Position numbers and translations under genes: made by a program. Shown here in pieces: positions 7,194 through 16,256 of a DNA stretch of 64,000 nt (within the stretch, counting starts at the first letter, position 1; every line of letters starts with the position of its first letter). The notes beneath the pieces were generated by a model. It saw nothing but the letters and a program-made list of their open reading frames with translations, had not been told where the DNA came from and searched no databases. Source of the stretch: BOG-908 sp963795825 (GTDB lineage: Bacteria; Pseudomonadota; Alphaproteobacteria; Acetobacterales; Acetobacteraceae); NCBI GenBank assembly GCA_963795825.1, contig CAWCIW010000005.1:248001-312000 (forward strand), in the 5' to 3' direction.

Positions 7194-8611
7194 GCGGCCG
7201 CGTCTTTTACGGTTCGGCGATAGGCTTCGAGCGCACGGTCGCGGCCTTCCGCCAGGCCGATCACCGGCTTGGGGTAGGTGCGCCCGAGCGTCACCTGGGC
7301 GCGCGCGAGGTCGGCTGCGGGCGCTGTCCAGGGCGCATGGAGATAGCGGTCGGGCAGAGCCGCGATCTCGGGCACGAAACGGCGCACATAGGCGCCGTCG
7401 GCATCGAATTTCTGTCCCTGGGTGACCGGATTGAACACGCGGAAGAACGGCTGGGCATCTATTCCGGTTCCCGCGATCCACTGCCAGCTCGCGGCATTGC
7501 TGGCCAGGTCGGCATCCACCAGCGTGTCCCAGAACCAGGCCTCGCCCGCCTGCCAGGAGATCAGCAGGTGTTTGACGAGGAAGCTCGCGGTGATCATGCG
7601 CACGCGGTTGTGCATCCAGCCGGTCTGCCAGAGCTGGCGCATGCCGGCATCCACGATCGGCACCCCGGTCCGGCCGCGCTGCCAGGCCGCGAGGTCGCGC
7701 GCGTGCTTGCGGAAAGGCAGCCTGGCAAAGGCCGGGCGCAGCGGCGTCTCCGGCAGGGTGGGATGGTGCCAGAGCAGGTAGGCGGAGAAGTCGCGCCAGA
7801 TCAGCTCGCGCCGGTAGGTGTGGTGGTCCGGCGTGTCGGTCTCCGTGCGGCTGGCGTGCCACACCGTGCGCGGCGAGAGCTCGCCCCAGTGCAGGTGTGC
7901 GGACAGCATCGACGTGCCGTCCTCGCCTGGCAGGTTGCGGCCGGTGCCGTAGCTCCTGACCGCCCCGCCTACGAAATGCGCCAGGCGCGCGGCCGCCGCG
8001 GTCTCGCCCGGGGTCCATAATGCGCGCAGGCCGCCGGCCCAGTCCGGCCGGGTCGGCAGCAGGTCCCATTCGTCCAGCGCATCGGAGGCGGCGGTGGCGC
8101 CGGGGATCTTGGCCGGCGCGGGCAGCGGATCGGCGGGCTCGCCCAGAGCTTCCACCGCACGGGCGAACGGCGTGTACATGCCGTAGACCGTGCCGGTCTG
8201 GCTGCGCACGCGATCCGGGTCGATCAGCGTCGCGGTGCGATGGAGCACGAGCTTGGTGGCCGCCGGCAGTGCGGCGGCGACGGCCGCATCCGCGCGGCGC
8301 CAGCCGGGTTCGTGGGCGATGCCGGCGTGTATCGCGGCGGCCCCCAGCTCGGCGGCCAGCGCGGGCAGGATAGCAGCGGGGTCGCCGCGGCGCAGCACCA
8401 GCGTGACGCCGTGCTTGGCCAAGGCGGCGCCGAGCGAGGCCAGGCTGTAATGCAGCCACCATTTGCCGGCCCCGCCGAGCGGCCAGGGCTGGTCCGGGTC
8501 CAGTATATAGACCGGCAGCACGCGCGCTTTCCCGGCGAGTGCGGCGACGAGCGCGGGGTTGTCGGCCAGGCGAAGGTCCTGGCGGAACCAGAGGATCGTT
8601 GTATCGGGCAT
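7190..8611 (-). CDS. phr: Deoxyribodipyrimidine photolyase
   Basis: Light-driven repair of cyclobutane pyrimidine dimers. 473 aa. The N-terminal antenna domain begins ILWFRQDLRLADNPAL. The C-terminal FAD-binding domain shows TSMLSAHLHWGELSP, WMHNRVRMITASFL and DADLASNAASWQW, the most conserved block of the family, ending with RTYPKPVIG. The ATG at 8611 overlaps the pdeM stop as TGATG, and its own stop overlaps the next start, so pdeM-phr-phosphoesterase is one tightly coupled transcript. Confidence 0.95.
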   Translation of the reverse strand: MPDTTILWFRQDLRLADNPALVAALAGKARVLPVYILDPDQPWPLGGAGKWWLHYSLASLGAALAKHGVTLVLRRGDPAAILPALAAELGAAAIHAGIAHEPGWRRADAAVAAALPAATKLVLHRTATLIDPDRVRSQTGTVYGMYTPFARAVEALGEPADPLPAPAKIPGATAASDALDEWDLLPTRPDWAGGLRALWTPGETAAAARLAHFVGGAVRSYGTGRNLPGEDGTSMLSAHLHWGELSPRTVWHASRTETDTPDHHTYRRELIWRDFSAYLLWHHPTLPETPLRPAFARLPFRKHARDLAAWQRGRTGVPIVDAGMRQLWQTGWMHNRVRMITASFLVKHLLISWQAGEAWFWDTLVDADLASNAASWQWIAGTGIDAQPFFRVFNPVTQGQKFDADGAYVRRFVPEIAALPDRYLHAPWTAPAADLARAQVTLGRTYPKPVIGLAEGRDRALEAYRRTVKDAAA

Positions 8612-9360
8612 CAACGGGATTTTGGTGGGCGCGCTTGTGTCGCAAGTTCGGGCGGGCATGCAAGTTCGCGTGCCGGTGCGCTGGCAGCGGTGCTCGGCGC
8701 GGGCACGGCGAAGGTGAACAGCCTGGTCTCGCCCAGCAGGAAGGCATGGCCGCCGGCGGGGAAATGCCGGGTGATCGCCGGCGCCAGAATGTCCAGCCCG
8801 CCGGTATAGGCGCCGAACGACGGCAGCATGATGCGCGACCGGTCCACCATGAAACACGGCCTGGCGATGGTCGTGGCCCTGGTCTGCACCCTTGCCTTGG
8901 GATGGAAATGGCCGCTGATCTCGCCCTGCGTGGCAGGGTCGGTCTGGTGGCGGAAGGTGATCGGGCCGGCGGTGAAGATGTCCGCGCTGTGGCCCAGCAG
9001 CCCCTCCGGCGGATGCGGATCGTGGTTGCCGTGTATCCAGATGAACCGGGCGCGGTGGGTCAGCGCCTCCAGCGTCGCATGGTCGGCGGGCGAGAGCCTT
9101 GTCGCGGCCTGCGCGTCGTGGAAGCTGTCGCCGACCGCCACGATGGTGGATGGCTGGTAGAGCGCCACAGCGGCGGACAGGCGGGCCAGGGTGTTCGTGG
9201 TGTCCCAGGGCGGCACGAGCTGGCCCTGGGCGGCGGCGGCGGTGCCCTTCTCGAAATGCAGGTCGGCCACGGCCAGCAGGGATTGCGCCGGCCAGACCAG
9301 GAAGCCGGCGGGATCCAGGAGGAGGTGTTCGCCTTGGAACTGGTGGGGGGTGGCGGGCAT
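8611..9360 (-). CDS. pdeM: Ligase-associated-type phosphoesterase PdeM
   Basis: A 249-aa metallophosphoesterase with the PdeM arrangement: ADLHFEKG (metal ligands D and H), GDSFHD, HGNHDP and a C-terminal ISGHFHPK motif. Family members are linked to DNA repair and often lie next to a DNA ligase/helicase pair; here the neighbour is photolyase instead. The start at 9360 (MPATPHQFQGEHLLLDP) fits family N-termini better than the in-frame start at 9420. The last 25 or so residues are Pro/Ala-rich and poorly ordered. Confidence 0.82.
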   Translation of the reverse strand: MPATPHQFQGEHLLLDPAGFLVWPAQSLLAVADLHFEKGTAAAAQGQLVPPWDTTNTLARLSAAVALYQPSTIVAVGDSFHDAQAATRLSPADHATLEALTHRARFIWIHGNHDPHPPEGLLGHSADIFTAGPITFRHQTDPATQGEISGHFHPKARVQTRATTIARPCFMVDRSRIMLPSFGAYTGGLDILAPAITRHFPAGGHAFLLGETRLFTFAVPAPSTAASAPARELACPPELATQARPPKSR

Positions 9361-9448
9361 CTTTCTTGTGGGCGCTCCTGACGGGGAGCTATCGTATAGG
9401 GGGTTTGCGTTGGGTTTCAAAACCTTGCGTGGGGAAGCTCGGGTAGGG

Positions 9449-9497
9449 AAGCAAGGCCTTCTTTTCTGAAGAAAAGAAGCAAAAGACTTTTGACTCC
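9449..9497 (-). repeat. Solo palindromic arm (GAAGC type)
   Basis: Single arm reading AAGCAAGGCCTTC, then TTTTCTGAAGAAAAG, GAAGC and AAAAGACTTTTGACTCC. It lies in the 250-bp divergent region between pdeM and the efflux OMF gene. Nothing else recognisable is seen in that region. Confidence 0.8.
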
Positions 9498-9610
9498 GCT
9501 GTCGCGGCCCGCTGGATGGGCAGCTCGCGTGGGGACTCTTGGCGGCGGGATTGCCGCGTTTTCACCTGCTCCTGATTGCGTGCGTGCCGCTTCGTTCGTA
9601 AATCTGCCGC

Positions 9611-11095
9611 ATGTCCACAAAACGTCGTGCCGGAGCGCTGCTCGCGGTCCTGGCTATCGGCGGCTGCGGAGTTGGCCCGCGGTATCACCGGCCCGCGCTC
9701 GACGTGCCGCAGGCCTTCAGCAGCCCGCTGCAGGTGCCCCCCAAGGCCGAGATCCCGCCCACCGACTGGTGGCGCGGCTTCGGCGTGCCTGAACTCGACC
9801 GGCTGATCGAACAGGCGGCGTTCGCCAGCCCGGACGTGCAGGCCGCCGCCGCGCGTATCGTGCAGGCGGACCAGGCGGCCCGGGTCGCCGGCAGTCCGCT
9901 GCTGCCCGGCATCACCGGCACCGTCACGCAGAGCTACCAGCGCTCCGGCAGCCAGACCTCGTTCAGCAGCGCCGGTCTGTCGCCTGGCCTGGCCACGCTG
10001 TTCGGCGGTAACGGGCACCGCTACACCGATACGCGCATCTACTCCGCCGAGCTGAACGCCGCCTACCAGGTGGATTTCTGGGGCATGAACCTCGATGCGC
10101 TGCGTGCGGCAAAAGCGCTGGCGCTTGGCAGCCGGTTCGACGCGCAGACGGTGTGGCTCACCACATCCAGCTCGATCGCCACCACCTATTTCCAGGCCGC
10201 CGGCTACCGGGACAGGCTGGTCATCGCCCAGAACAACCTGAAATCCGCGATCAACGTGCTGGACTATTATCGCGGCCGGATGAGCGTCGGCACCGCGAGC
10301 CTGCTGGACGTGAGCCAGCAGGAAGCGCTGGTGGCCGGCTACCGCGCCCAGATCCCGGCGCTGCAGAGCAATTACGAGCAGGAGCGCATCGCGCTCGGCA
10401 TCTTGGTGGGCACGCCGCCGGAGCGCATCGCGATCGACCCGAAGCCGCTGGTGAGTTTGCATCTGCCCGAAGTCGCCCCCGGCCTGCCCGCCGAGCTGCT
10501 GCGCCGCCGCCCCGATGTGGAGAGTGCCGAGGCGCAGCTGGTGGCGCAGAACCAGACGGTGCGCCAGGACGTGGCGAGCTTCTTCCCCGCGCTGCAGCTT
10601 ACCGCGGGCGGCGGGCTCTCCTCGCTGGCGCTCTCGATGATCACCGGGCCGGGCACCGTGGTCGCCAACCTGATGAGCCAGCTCACCCAGACGATCTTCG
10701 ACAACGGCCTCAAATCCGGCACGCTCGGGGAAGCGAAGGGGCGCTACCGCGAGCTTGCCGCGGACTACGCCAAGGCCGTGCTGCAGGCGCTGACCGACAC
10801 GGAGACTGCGCTCACCCAGGTGAGCTACGCCGCCGCCCAGGAGGCGCTCGAGGCAGAGGCGGTGCGCACCGCCCAGCATTCGCTCGATATCGCGCGCGCC
10901 CAGCTCGGCGCCGGCACGATCGACATCGTGACGGTGCTCAACACCCAGACCACCCTGTTCGGCGACCAGGACACCCTGGCCCAGGTGCGCATCGTGCGCT
11001 TCGAGGCGGTGGTGTCGCTCTACAAGGCGCTCGGCGGCGGCTGGTCCGGCCCGGTGCTCGCAGCCCCTCCCCATACGGTATATCCCCCCTCATGA
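9611..11095 (+). CDS. Efflux outer-membrane lipoprotein, NodT/OprM family
   Basis: TolC-like channel protein of 494 aa for a tripartite exporter. It has a lipoprotein signal with lipobox LAIGGC (C19), the GVGPRYHRP segment and PTDWWRGFGVPELD motif of the NodT subfamily, and two OEP repeats, the second with LLRRRPDVESAEAQLV. The stop overlaps the downstream adaptor start as ATGA. No inner-membrane pump gene follows, which is unusual for this family. Confidence 0.9.
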   Translation: MSTKRRAGALLAVLAIGGCGVGPRYHRPALDVPQAFSSPLQVPPKAEIPPTDWWRGFGVPELDRLIEQAAFASPDVQAAAARIVQADQAARVAGSPLLPGITGTVTQSYQRSGSQTSFSSAGLSPGLATLFGGNGHRYTDTRIYSAELNAAYQVDFWGMNLDALRAAKALALGSRFDAQTVWLTTSSSIATTYFQAAGYRDRLVIAQNNLKSAINVLDYYRGRMSVGTASLLDVSQQEALVAGYRAQIPALQSNYEQERIALGILVGTPPERIAIDPKPLVSLHLPEVAPGLPAELLRRRPDVESAEAQLVAQNQTVRQDVASFFPALQLTAGGGLSSLALSMITGPGTVVANLMSQLTQTIFDNGLKSGTLGEAKGRYRELAADYAKAVLQALTDTETALTQVSYAAAQEALEAEAVRTAQHSLDIARAQLGAGTIDIVTVLNTQTTLFGDQDTLAQVRIVRFEAVVSLYKALGGGWSGPVLAAPPHTVYPPS

Positions 11096-12282
11096 AGCGG
11101 TTCTGGCGCGGCCTGTTGGTGTTCGGCGTGATCGCGGTGGTGGTCGGCGCCATCGTCGGCCTGGTGAAACTGCGCACCGGGCACAAGACGGACGTGGCCA
11201 AGGCGGACACCACGATCCCGGTCGGCACCGCGCCGGCCCGCATCGCCGACGTGCCGCTGACGGTGGACGGCATCGGCACCGTGCAGGCGCTCAACACGGT
11301 GAATATCCGCCCAGAGGTGGATGGCCCGCTGACCGAGATCCATTTCCGCGAAGGCCAGGACGTGCATGCCGGCGACGTGCTGGCCCGCATCGACGCGCGC
11401 ACCTACCAGGCGGCGTATGACCAGGCGGTGGCGAAGAAGGCCCAGGACGAGGCGACGCTCGCCAATGCCAGCCACGACCTCGCGCGCTACGACAAGCTGG
11501 CGAAAACCCAGTACACGACCGCGCAGCAGGCCGACACGCAGCGCTCGATGGTGGCGCAGGACACCGCGATCGTGCGCCAGGACCAGGCGCAGATCGACAG
11601 TGCCGCGACCAACCTCAGCTACACCACGATAAAGGCGCCGGTGGACGGGCGGGTGGGCATACGCCAGGTGGATGTGGGCAACCTGGTGCACAGCACGGAT
11701 GCCACACCGCTCACCGTGCTGACCACTTTGCGGCCGATATCGGTGGTGTTCACCCTGCCGCAGCAGGCGCTGCCGCAGGTGGTGGCGGCCATCGAGAGCG
11801 CCCGCGCGCAAGGCGGCGCGGATGTAGTGGCGCTGCCGCAGGATGGCGGCGAGAGCGAGGCGGGCGGCGGGGCCGCTGCGGGTGCGGCGCCGGTGGTGCT
11901 CGATCGCGGGCATGTGGCGGTGCTGGACAACGAGGTGGACCAGAACACCGGCACCATAAAGCTGAAGGCGGTGTTCCCGAACCCGGCGTTGCGGCTTTGG
12001 CCGGGTGCGTTCGTCAATGTGCGCATGTCGCTGCGCGTCGATCGCGGCGTGATCACGGTGCCCACCGCGGCGGTGCAGCGCGGTCCGCAGGGCGCGTTCG
12101 TGTTCACGCTTGATCACGACGTGGCGTCGCGCCATCCGGTGGTGGTGGCGCGCCAGGACGAGACGGTGGCGGTCATCAAATCCGGCCTGAAAGCCGGGCA
12201 GGTGGTGGTCACCGACGGCGCGTCGCGCCTGACGGAAGGATCACGTGTTCGAGAGCAAAAACCCGCTCTTGCGGCTGGTTAG
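11092..12282 (+). CDS. RND periplasmic adaptor, MdtA/MexA type
   Basis: Membrane-fusion protein of 396 aa that links an RND pump to an outer-membrane channel. It has one N-terminal membrane anchor (about 5-23), the conserved TVNIRPEVDGPLTEIHFREG barrel-lipoyl segment, a helical hairpin, TTIKAPVDGRVGIRQVDVGN (second lipoyl half) and RLWPGAFVNVRMSL in the beta-barrel domain. Its ATG overlaps the OMF stop. The next 336 bp carry no gene, so its cognate pump must be encoded elsewhere, possibly at 49.4-52.6 kb. Confidence 0.9.
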   Translation: MKRFWRGLLVFGVIAVVVGAIVGLVKLRTGHKTDVAKADTTIPVGTAPARIADVPLTVDGIGTVQALNTVNIRPEVDGPLTEIHFREGQDVHAGDVLARIDARTYQAAYDQAVAKKAQDEATLANASHDLARYDKLAKTQYTTAQQADTQRSMVAQDTAIVRQDQAQIDSAATNLSYTTIKAPVDGRVGIRQVDVGNLVHSTDATPLTVLTTLRPISVVFTLPQQALPQVVAAIESARAQGGADVVALPQDGGESEAGGGAAAGAAPVVLDRGHVAVLDNEVDQNTGTIKLKAVFPNPALRLWPGAFVNVRMSLRVDRGVITVPTAAVQRGPQGAFVFTLDHDVASRHPVVVARQDETVAVIKSGLKAGQVVVTDGASRLTEGSRVREQKPALAAG

Positions 12283-12618
12283 GCGGCTCGAATCCGTTTA
12301 CCGACGCACCGATTACCACTTTGCGCTTTACGGTTTTGAGCTGAATACAACTCGAGGTAGTTAGTTTTCAACAGTTGCACTTTTCGAGGGTGCGATTTGC
12401 AAAAAACCGTGCTGTATTATGCGAAGTTTCCCTCAGGGTTCATCTTATCCATAAACAAAACGTGTTTGCGATATCGTTATTCCACTAGTTCCGTAATGGT
12501 GCGTTCGCATGTATGAAGCTTCCAGGGCGAGCGGCGCACTGTCCGAGCGTCGGCGCCTGAGGTGATCGGCCGCTGAATTCTCAGCAGCTGCTAACATTAA
12601 TCTGCTGGGGAACTCTAC
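12283..12618. other. AT-rich intergenic region upstream of the PEP-CTERM gene
   Basis: A 336-bp gap without a convincing gene and markedly richer in A and T than its surroundings (for example TTATCCATAAACAAAACG near 12445-12462). Immediately before the next start there is a CAGCAG (12581-12586) and CTGCTG (12602-12607) inverted pair around an AT-rich loop, and GGGG sits just before the ATG at 12619. It probably holds the promoter and leader of the PEP-CTERM gene. No specific regulator site is recognised. Confidence 0.4.
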
Positions 12619-13257
12619 ATGCGTAAACTGCTACTGGCGGCTGCTGCCGTCATGTCCACTGCTGCCTACGCTATGCCGGCCAACGCGAGCATCATTCTGT
12701 CGCTCGTCGGCAACCCGGTGGCCGTCACCGGCGGCTACGATTACACTTACAGCGCGACGCTCTCGTCCGACGAGCAGCTGAGCCCGACGACGTCGCCGGT
12801 GTTCTTCAGCCTGTACGATTTCGGCGCGGCCTCGCTGGTCGGCGAGACGGGCGACCTGTCGACCGCGAACGGCTGGTCCTACTCGCTGAACACCAACCTG
12901 ACCACGTACGCGCAGGCCGTTCTGCCGAACAACAACGCCACCATCGCCGACGTCCGCGGCACCTACACCGGCGCCAACATCAACGGCACGGCGCTCGGCG
13001 GCACCACCGGCGACCTCGGCACGTTCACGCTGTTCACCAAAAGCACTGGCCCGTTCGCGATCTTCGCCAACAACCAGGATGCGCAGCTCGAGAAGTATGC
13101 GCCCGGCAGCGCCACCAACAACACGTTGGCGTCGAACATCAACTCCGTGGCGGTGCCGACGCTCGGCCGCGCCGTGCCCGAGCCCGCTTCGCTCGCCCTT
13201 CTCGGCGCTGGCCTTGCCGGCCTCGTCGTGAAGCGTCGTCGCCGCGCCGCTGTCTGA
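12619..13257 (+). CDS. PEP-CTERM sorting-domain exported protein
   Basis: A 212-aa exported protein with a clear Sec signal peptide (MRKLLLAAAAVMSTAAYA) and a C-terminal PEP-CTERM tripartite signal: VPEPASLALLG, a hydrophobic stretch (AGLAGLVV) and the basic tail KRRRRAAV. Such proteins are recognised and processed by an exosortase and usually linked to extracellular polysaccharide. The mature part is rich in Asn, Thr and Gly and has no known domain. No exosortase gene is in the window, but a PEP-CTERM-associated type of sugar transferase is at 45.6-46.9 kb. Confidence 0.85.
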   Translation: MRKLLLAAAAVMSTAAYAMPANASIILSLVGNPVAVTGGYDYTYSATLSSDEQLSPTTSPVFFSLYDFGAASLVGETGDLSTANGWSYSLNTNLTTYAQAVLPNNNATIADVRGTYTGANINGTALGGTTGDLGTFTLFTKSTGPFAIFANNQDAQLEKYAPGSATNNTLASNINSVAVPTLGRAVPEPASLALLGAGLAGLVVKRRRRAAV

Positions 13258-13333
13258 TGTTACCCGGCCCGCTGCCATCGGGCAGCGGGCCACCCTTCTT
13301 CGCCTTCCAGCTATGCCCGATCAGGATCTTTTC

Positions 13334-13585
13334 ATGTCAACGCCGGCCGCTTTCAAACTTGGCGCTCTGGAGATTGCAGGCATCGGCTTCGCCTTCGGCA
13401 TACTGGGCGGCTCCGCTGCCAGCCTGTTCGGCGCGCCGTTCGACAGCATCGTTCCCGCAGCGGCCGGTGCAGGCGCGGTCGCCTTTCCGGCAATCTGGTT
13501 CAGCGTCGGCGCCCAAATCTTCCGCCTGATATGCCGGCCGCGTGGCGCGCGCGCCGTGGCGTCCGCGAGCGTGCTCGTCGCCTGA
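13334..13585 (+). CDS. Small membrane protein, hypothetical
   Basis: An 83-aa protein with two hydrophobic stretches (ALEIAGIGFAFGILGGSAA and about VPAAAGAGAVAFPAIWFSVG), suggesting a two-pass inner-membrane protein, and a basic RLICRPRGAR turn near the end. The ATG at 13334 is preferred because AGGA lies about 8 bases upstream; an in-frame ATG at 13313 has none. It follows the PEP-CTERM gene by 76 bases. No family is recognised. Confidence 0.55.
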   Translation: MSTPAAFKLGALEIAGIGFAFGILGGSAASLFGAPFDSIVPAAAGAGAVAFPAIWFSVGAQIFRLICRPRGARAVASASVLVA

Positions 13586-13732
13586 GCTTGCGCGGCCTTC
13601 CGAATCCCGGTCAGGCCTGCCAGCCACCCTCTCGTTTTCCGCCGATTATCATTGTGTCGTCTGGCTCCCCGCCCGCTTGATGCTGCGCGCTTTCGCATAG
13701 TATTGGCCAGTCTGTATTGCGTGCCACCGGTA

Positions 13733-15439
13733 TCACTGGAAGGGGAAATACCGGAAGCTGAAGAAAAACATGTTGCTGTCGGCATGCGGCGTGGGCCCGA
13801 TGCCCTGGAATATGAACCTTTTGGTGTAGGAATACTGCGTTCCAACCTGCACCGTTCCGTAATCGCCGTGCAGCAGCCGATACCACGCACCGACGGTGCC
13901 CTGCACCACGCCTGAGGTGTTGCCGATGCAGGTCGCCGCGGGCGAGCCCTCTATGTTGCAGCCGGCATTGTCGTAAAGCGGGTTGCCGTAGCCGTACGCG
14001 CTGAGCTTGCCTTTCGTCACGCTATCGGAATACCGCGCGGAGACCTGGTCGGTGCCGAGATAGCCATAGACGTCCATCTGCTTGATCGGATGGCCGATCA
14101 GCCCGACGATCGCCTCCCAGCCGGGCAGGGGATTCGGGCGGCCGGTCGCGGTCAGCGTGGAATCCGGCAACTGCGTCGGGTCGTAGCGGCTGATGGCGCG
14201 GCCAGCCAGGCCGCTGACCTGGAAATCCAGCAGTTTCGGGACGACCCGTATGAGCGCCGCGGCACCGGCGCCGCCGCCGATCTCGGCGTGGCTCTCCCCG
14301 CTGCCGAGCCGGCTCACCCGGTCATTGAACACCCGGCCCACGCCGAACGCCTCGAGATGCGCCCGGTCGAAATCGGCCACGCCTTTGACGATCACGTCGG
14401 GCGCGAAATTGTTGGAGTAGAGCGGCGAGCCGTTGATCGTGCTGGTCGCGTTGGCCGGCACCGACGAGACCGTGGTGTTGCCGTCCACGCCGGTGCCGGG
14501 GTTGCTGACGTTGATCGTGCTGCCGGCGATCACCGGATTGGTGCCGCCATAGGTGGTCTCCGGGTTCTCCACCGAGAGTGCGAGGTGATACTGATCGCCG
14601 GCAAAACCCTTGGTGAAGCGTATCTGCGCCTGGCGCGCATAGGTGAAGCCGGGCACGTAGTTGGGATCGATGGTCTGCGGCGGGTTGACGTTGAGCGGAT
14701 CGGTGCCGACCCGGTTCATCGTCAGAAGCGACCAGGCCTGGCCGGCCATGATCTCGAAACCCCAGTCGCTGCGGTGATAGGCGGCCCAGGCCTCGCGCAG
14801 GCGCGGCGTGTAGCTGCTGCTCTCGTTCTGGTTCGCGGTGGTCGCCGCACCCTGGAAGTCGATCGACACGTAGGAGCGCAGGTTGGTGTTCTGGTCGGGG
14901 TCCGCGCTGAGCAGGGCGGTGAGGCGGCTCGTGCGCGCACTCAGCACGATCTCGCCTTCGCGGTGCAGCGGGCTGTTGGCGAGCGGTATGCCGTTTGTAT
15001 AGTTGGACTGGATGTCGTCGACATCGTTGCGCGTGCGGTAGACCGAGTCGCCGGTGAGGTAGCCGCCGAGCTGGATGGTGACGGCGCCGACCTGGAAGCT
15101 GCCCTGCTTGGCCGGTTTCGGCGGCTCGACCCGTGTGAGCACGAGCGCGCCGGGTGCCGCGCCGCCCGCGGCCGGCACCAGCGCGTAGCCGGCGGGGATC
15201 TGCGGCACGATGGGTGCGGGCTGGCTGGCCAAGGGGGGCGACACCGAGGGGCTGCGGCGCGAAACGCGGAGGCGCTGCGCGCTCTCTGCATCCTGCTGGC
15301 GAACGCGGCGCAGTTCCGCTTTCAGCGCCTGTATCTGTTTTTGCACCGATTCGAGCTGCGCCTGGCTGACCTGGGCATGGGCCTGTGTGGTGGCCAGGGC
15401 GGTTGCTGCGAGCACCGCCCATTTCGTTCTAGCGCGCAT
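13733..15439 (-). CDS. DcaP-like outer-membrane porin (copy 1)
   Basis: A 568-aa outer-membrane protein with a Sec signal (RTKWAVLAATALATTQAHA), an N-terminal coiled coil (VQKQIQALKAELRRVRQQ) and a beta-barrel domain starting VTIQLGGYLTGDSVYRTRND, ending in the aromatic strand FFFSFRYFPFQ. Segments such as LREAWAAYHRSDWGFEIMAG and GQAWSLLTMN match trimeric DcaP-like porins, which take up small anionic solutes. A close paralogue lies at 17977-19707. The substrate cannot be inferred. The 150 bp downstream hold no gene. Confidence 0.8.
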   Translation of the reverse strand: MRARTKWAVLAATALATTQAHAQVSQAQLESVQKQIQALKAELRRVRQQDAESAQRLRVSRRSPSVSPPLASQPAPIVPQIPAGYALVPAAGGAAPGALVLTRVEPPKPAKQGSFQVGAVTIQLGGYLTGDSVYRTRNDVDDIQSNYTNGIPLANSPLHREGEIVLSARTSRLTALLSADPDQNTNLRSYVSIDFQGAATTANQNESSSYTPRLREAWAAYHRSDWGFEIMAGQAWSLLTMNRVGTDPLNVNPPQTIDPNYVPGFTYARQAQIRFTKGFAGDQYHLALSVENPETTYGGTNPVIAGSTINVSNPGTGVDGNTTVSSVPANATSTINGSPLYSNNFAPDVIVKGVADFDRAHLEAFGVGRVFNDRVSRLGSGESHAEIGGGAGAAALIRVVPKLLDFQVSGLAGRAISRYDPTQLPDSTLTATGRPNPLPGWEAIVGLIGHPIKQMDVYGYLGTDQVSARYSDSVTKGKLSAYGYGNPLYDNAGCNIEGSPAATCIGNTSGVVQGTVGAWYRLLHGDYGTVQVGTQYSYTKRFIFQGIGPTPHADSNMFFFSFRYFPFQ

Positions 15440-15575
15440 GGTGATCTTTCCGGCTTTGCAAGCAGATAGAGCACAGCCATACCATACCCCTCAAGTATGA
15501 TTTGAATGCAGCCGGTCGTTACAGGTGTGGTGTGGCGAAAGTGTCGCAAAAGACGCCGGCCAACTCCCCGACAGG

Positions 15576-15622
15576 GAGCAAAAGTCTTTTGCTTCTTTTC
15601 TTCAGAAAAGAAGGCCTTGCTT
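15576..15622 (+). repeat. Solo palindromic arm (GAAGC type)
   Basis: Single arm reading GGAGCAAAAGTCTTTTGCTTC, then TTTTCTTCAGAAAAG and GAAGGCCTTGC. It lies 8 bases after the 3' end (position 15630) of the LolA-like gene, within the 190-bp gap before the porin gene. Confidence 0.8.
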
Positions 15623-15629
15623 ACTTCCG

Positions 15630-16256
15630 CTAAGCCCCCGGCGCCGCGAACAAATCAGGCGTAAGCACCGGCGCCGTATCCAACCCGGAGAGATCCAGCC
15701 GCAAAATCCGCCGGTAAGGATCGGTCAAACTCACCGCAAGTAGCGCCAGAGGATGATCCCGCAGAACCAGCGTAAGACTCCCCTGTGCCGCGGCCCCGGT
15801 CTTGCTCAAGGTGAGCTCGACCGTGTCGCCGGAATGGCGCAGCGCATCGACCGTCACCGGCCCGTCGAGCTGTATGGTCGGGGTGAGCAATATGCCGAGC
15901 GGCGTGCGCGAGAGCGGCTGCGTGGTGACCGCGCCGTTAGAGCGGTCGGTAATGCGTACGCGGCCGCCGGATACCACCATCACGCGCGATGCCGGGCCCT
16001 CGTAGTCGAGCCGAAGGTGGCCCGGGCGGTCCAGCCAGACCAGCCCGGCGCCGGCGCCCATCGCGCCGGTCTGCACGAAATGCGCCTCGAAGCGGGGGAT
16101 CGCGTTGAGATAGCCGGCAATGCGGCCGATCTCGGCCTGGTCGCCGGTGGACAGCACGGGCGCCGTGTTCATCGTGCAGCCTGCCGCGACAAGCAAGGCG
16201 GCAAGGCAGACCGGGCGCGCCAGGCCGCGCCAGGTGAGCGGATTGCGCGCGTTCAT
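15630..16256 (-). CDS. LolA-like outer-membrane lipoprotein-sorting protein with its own lipobox
   Basis: A 208-aa protein of the LolA/DUF-type half-barrel family: YLNAIPRFEAHFVQTG, then GLVWLDRPGHLRLDYEGP and MVVSGGRVRITDR are the conserved strands of lipoprotein carriers. LolA is normally soluble in the periplasm, but this one has a lipobox LVAAGC (C27) and so is probably itself a lipoprotein. Its ATG overlaps the glucokinase stop (ATGA), so the two genes are translationally coupled. It could be a LolA-related protein with another role rather than the housekeeping carrier. Confidence 0.75.
   Translation of the reverse strand: MNARNPLTWRGLARPVCLAALLVAAGCTMNTAPVLSTGDQAEIGRIAGYLNAIPRFEAHFVQTGAMGAGAGLVWLDRPGHLRLDYEGPASRVMVVSGGRVRITDRSNGAVTTQPLSRTPLGILLTPTIQLDGPVTVDALRHSGDTVELTLSKTGAAAQGSLTLVLRDHPLALLAVSLTDPYRRILRLDLSGLDTAPVLTPDLFAAPGA

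Noticed and set aside
6480..8747. A single 755-aa frame spanning the phosphoesterase and photolyase region
   Set aside because: Only its C-terminal 237 residues match a family. The rest is the photolyase gene read in the wrong frame; the GTGA junction at 7190-7193 marks the true start.
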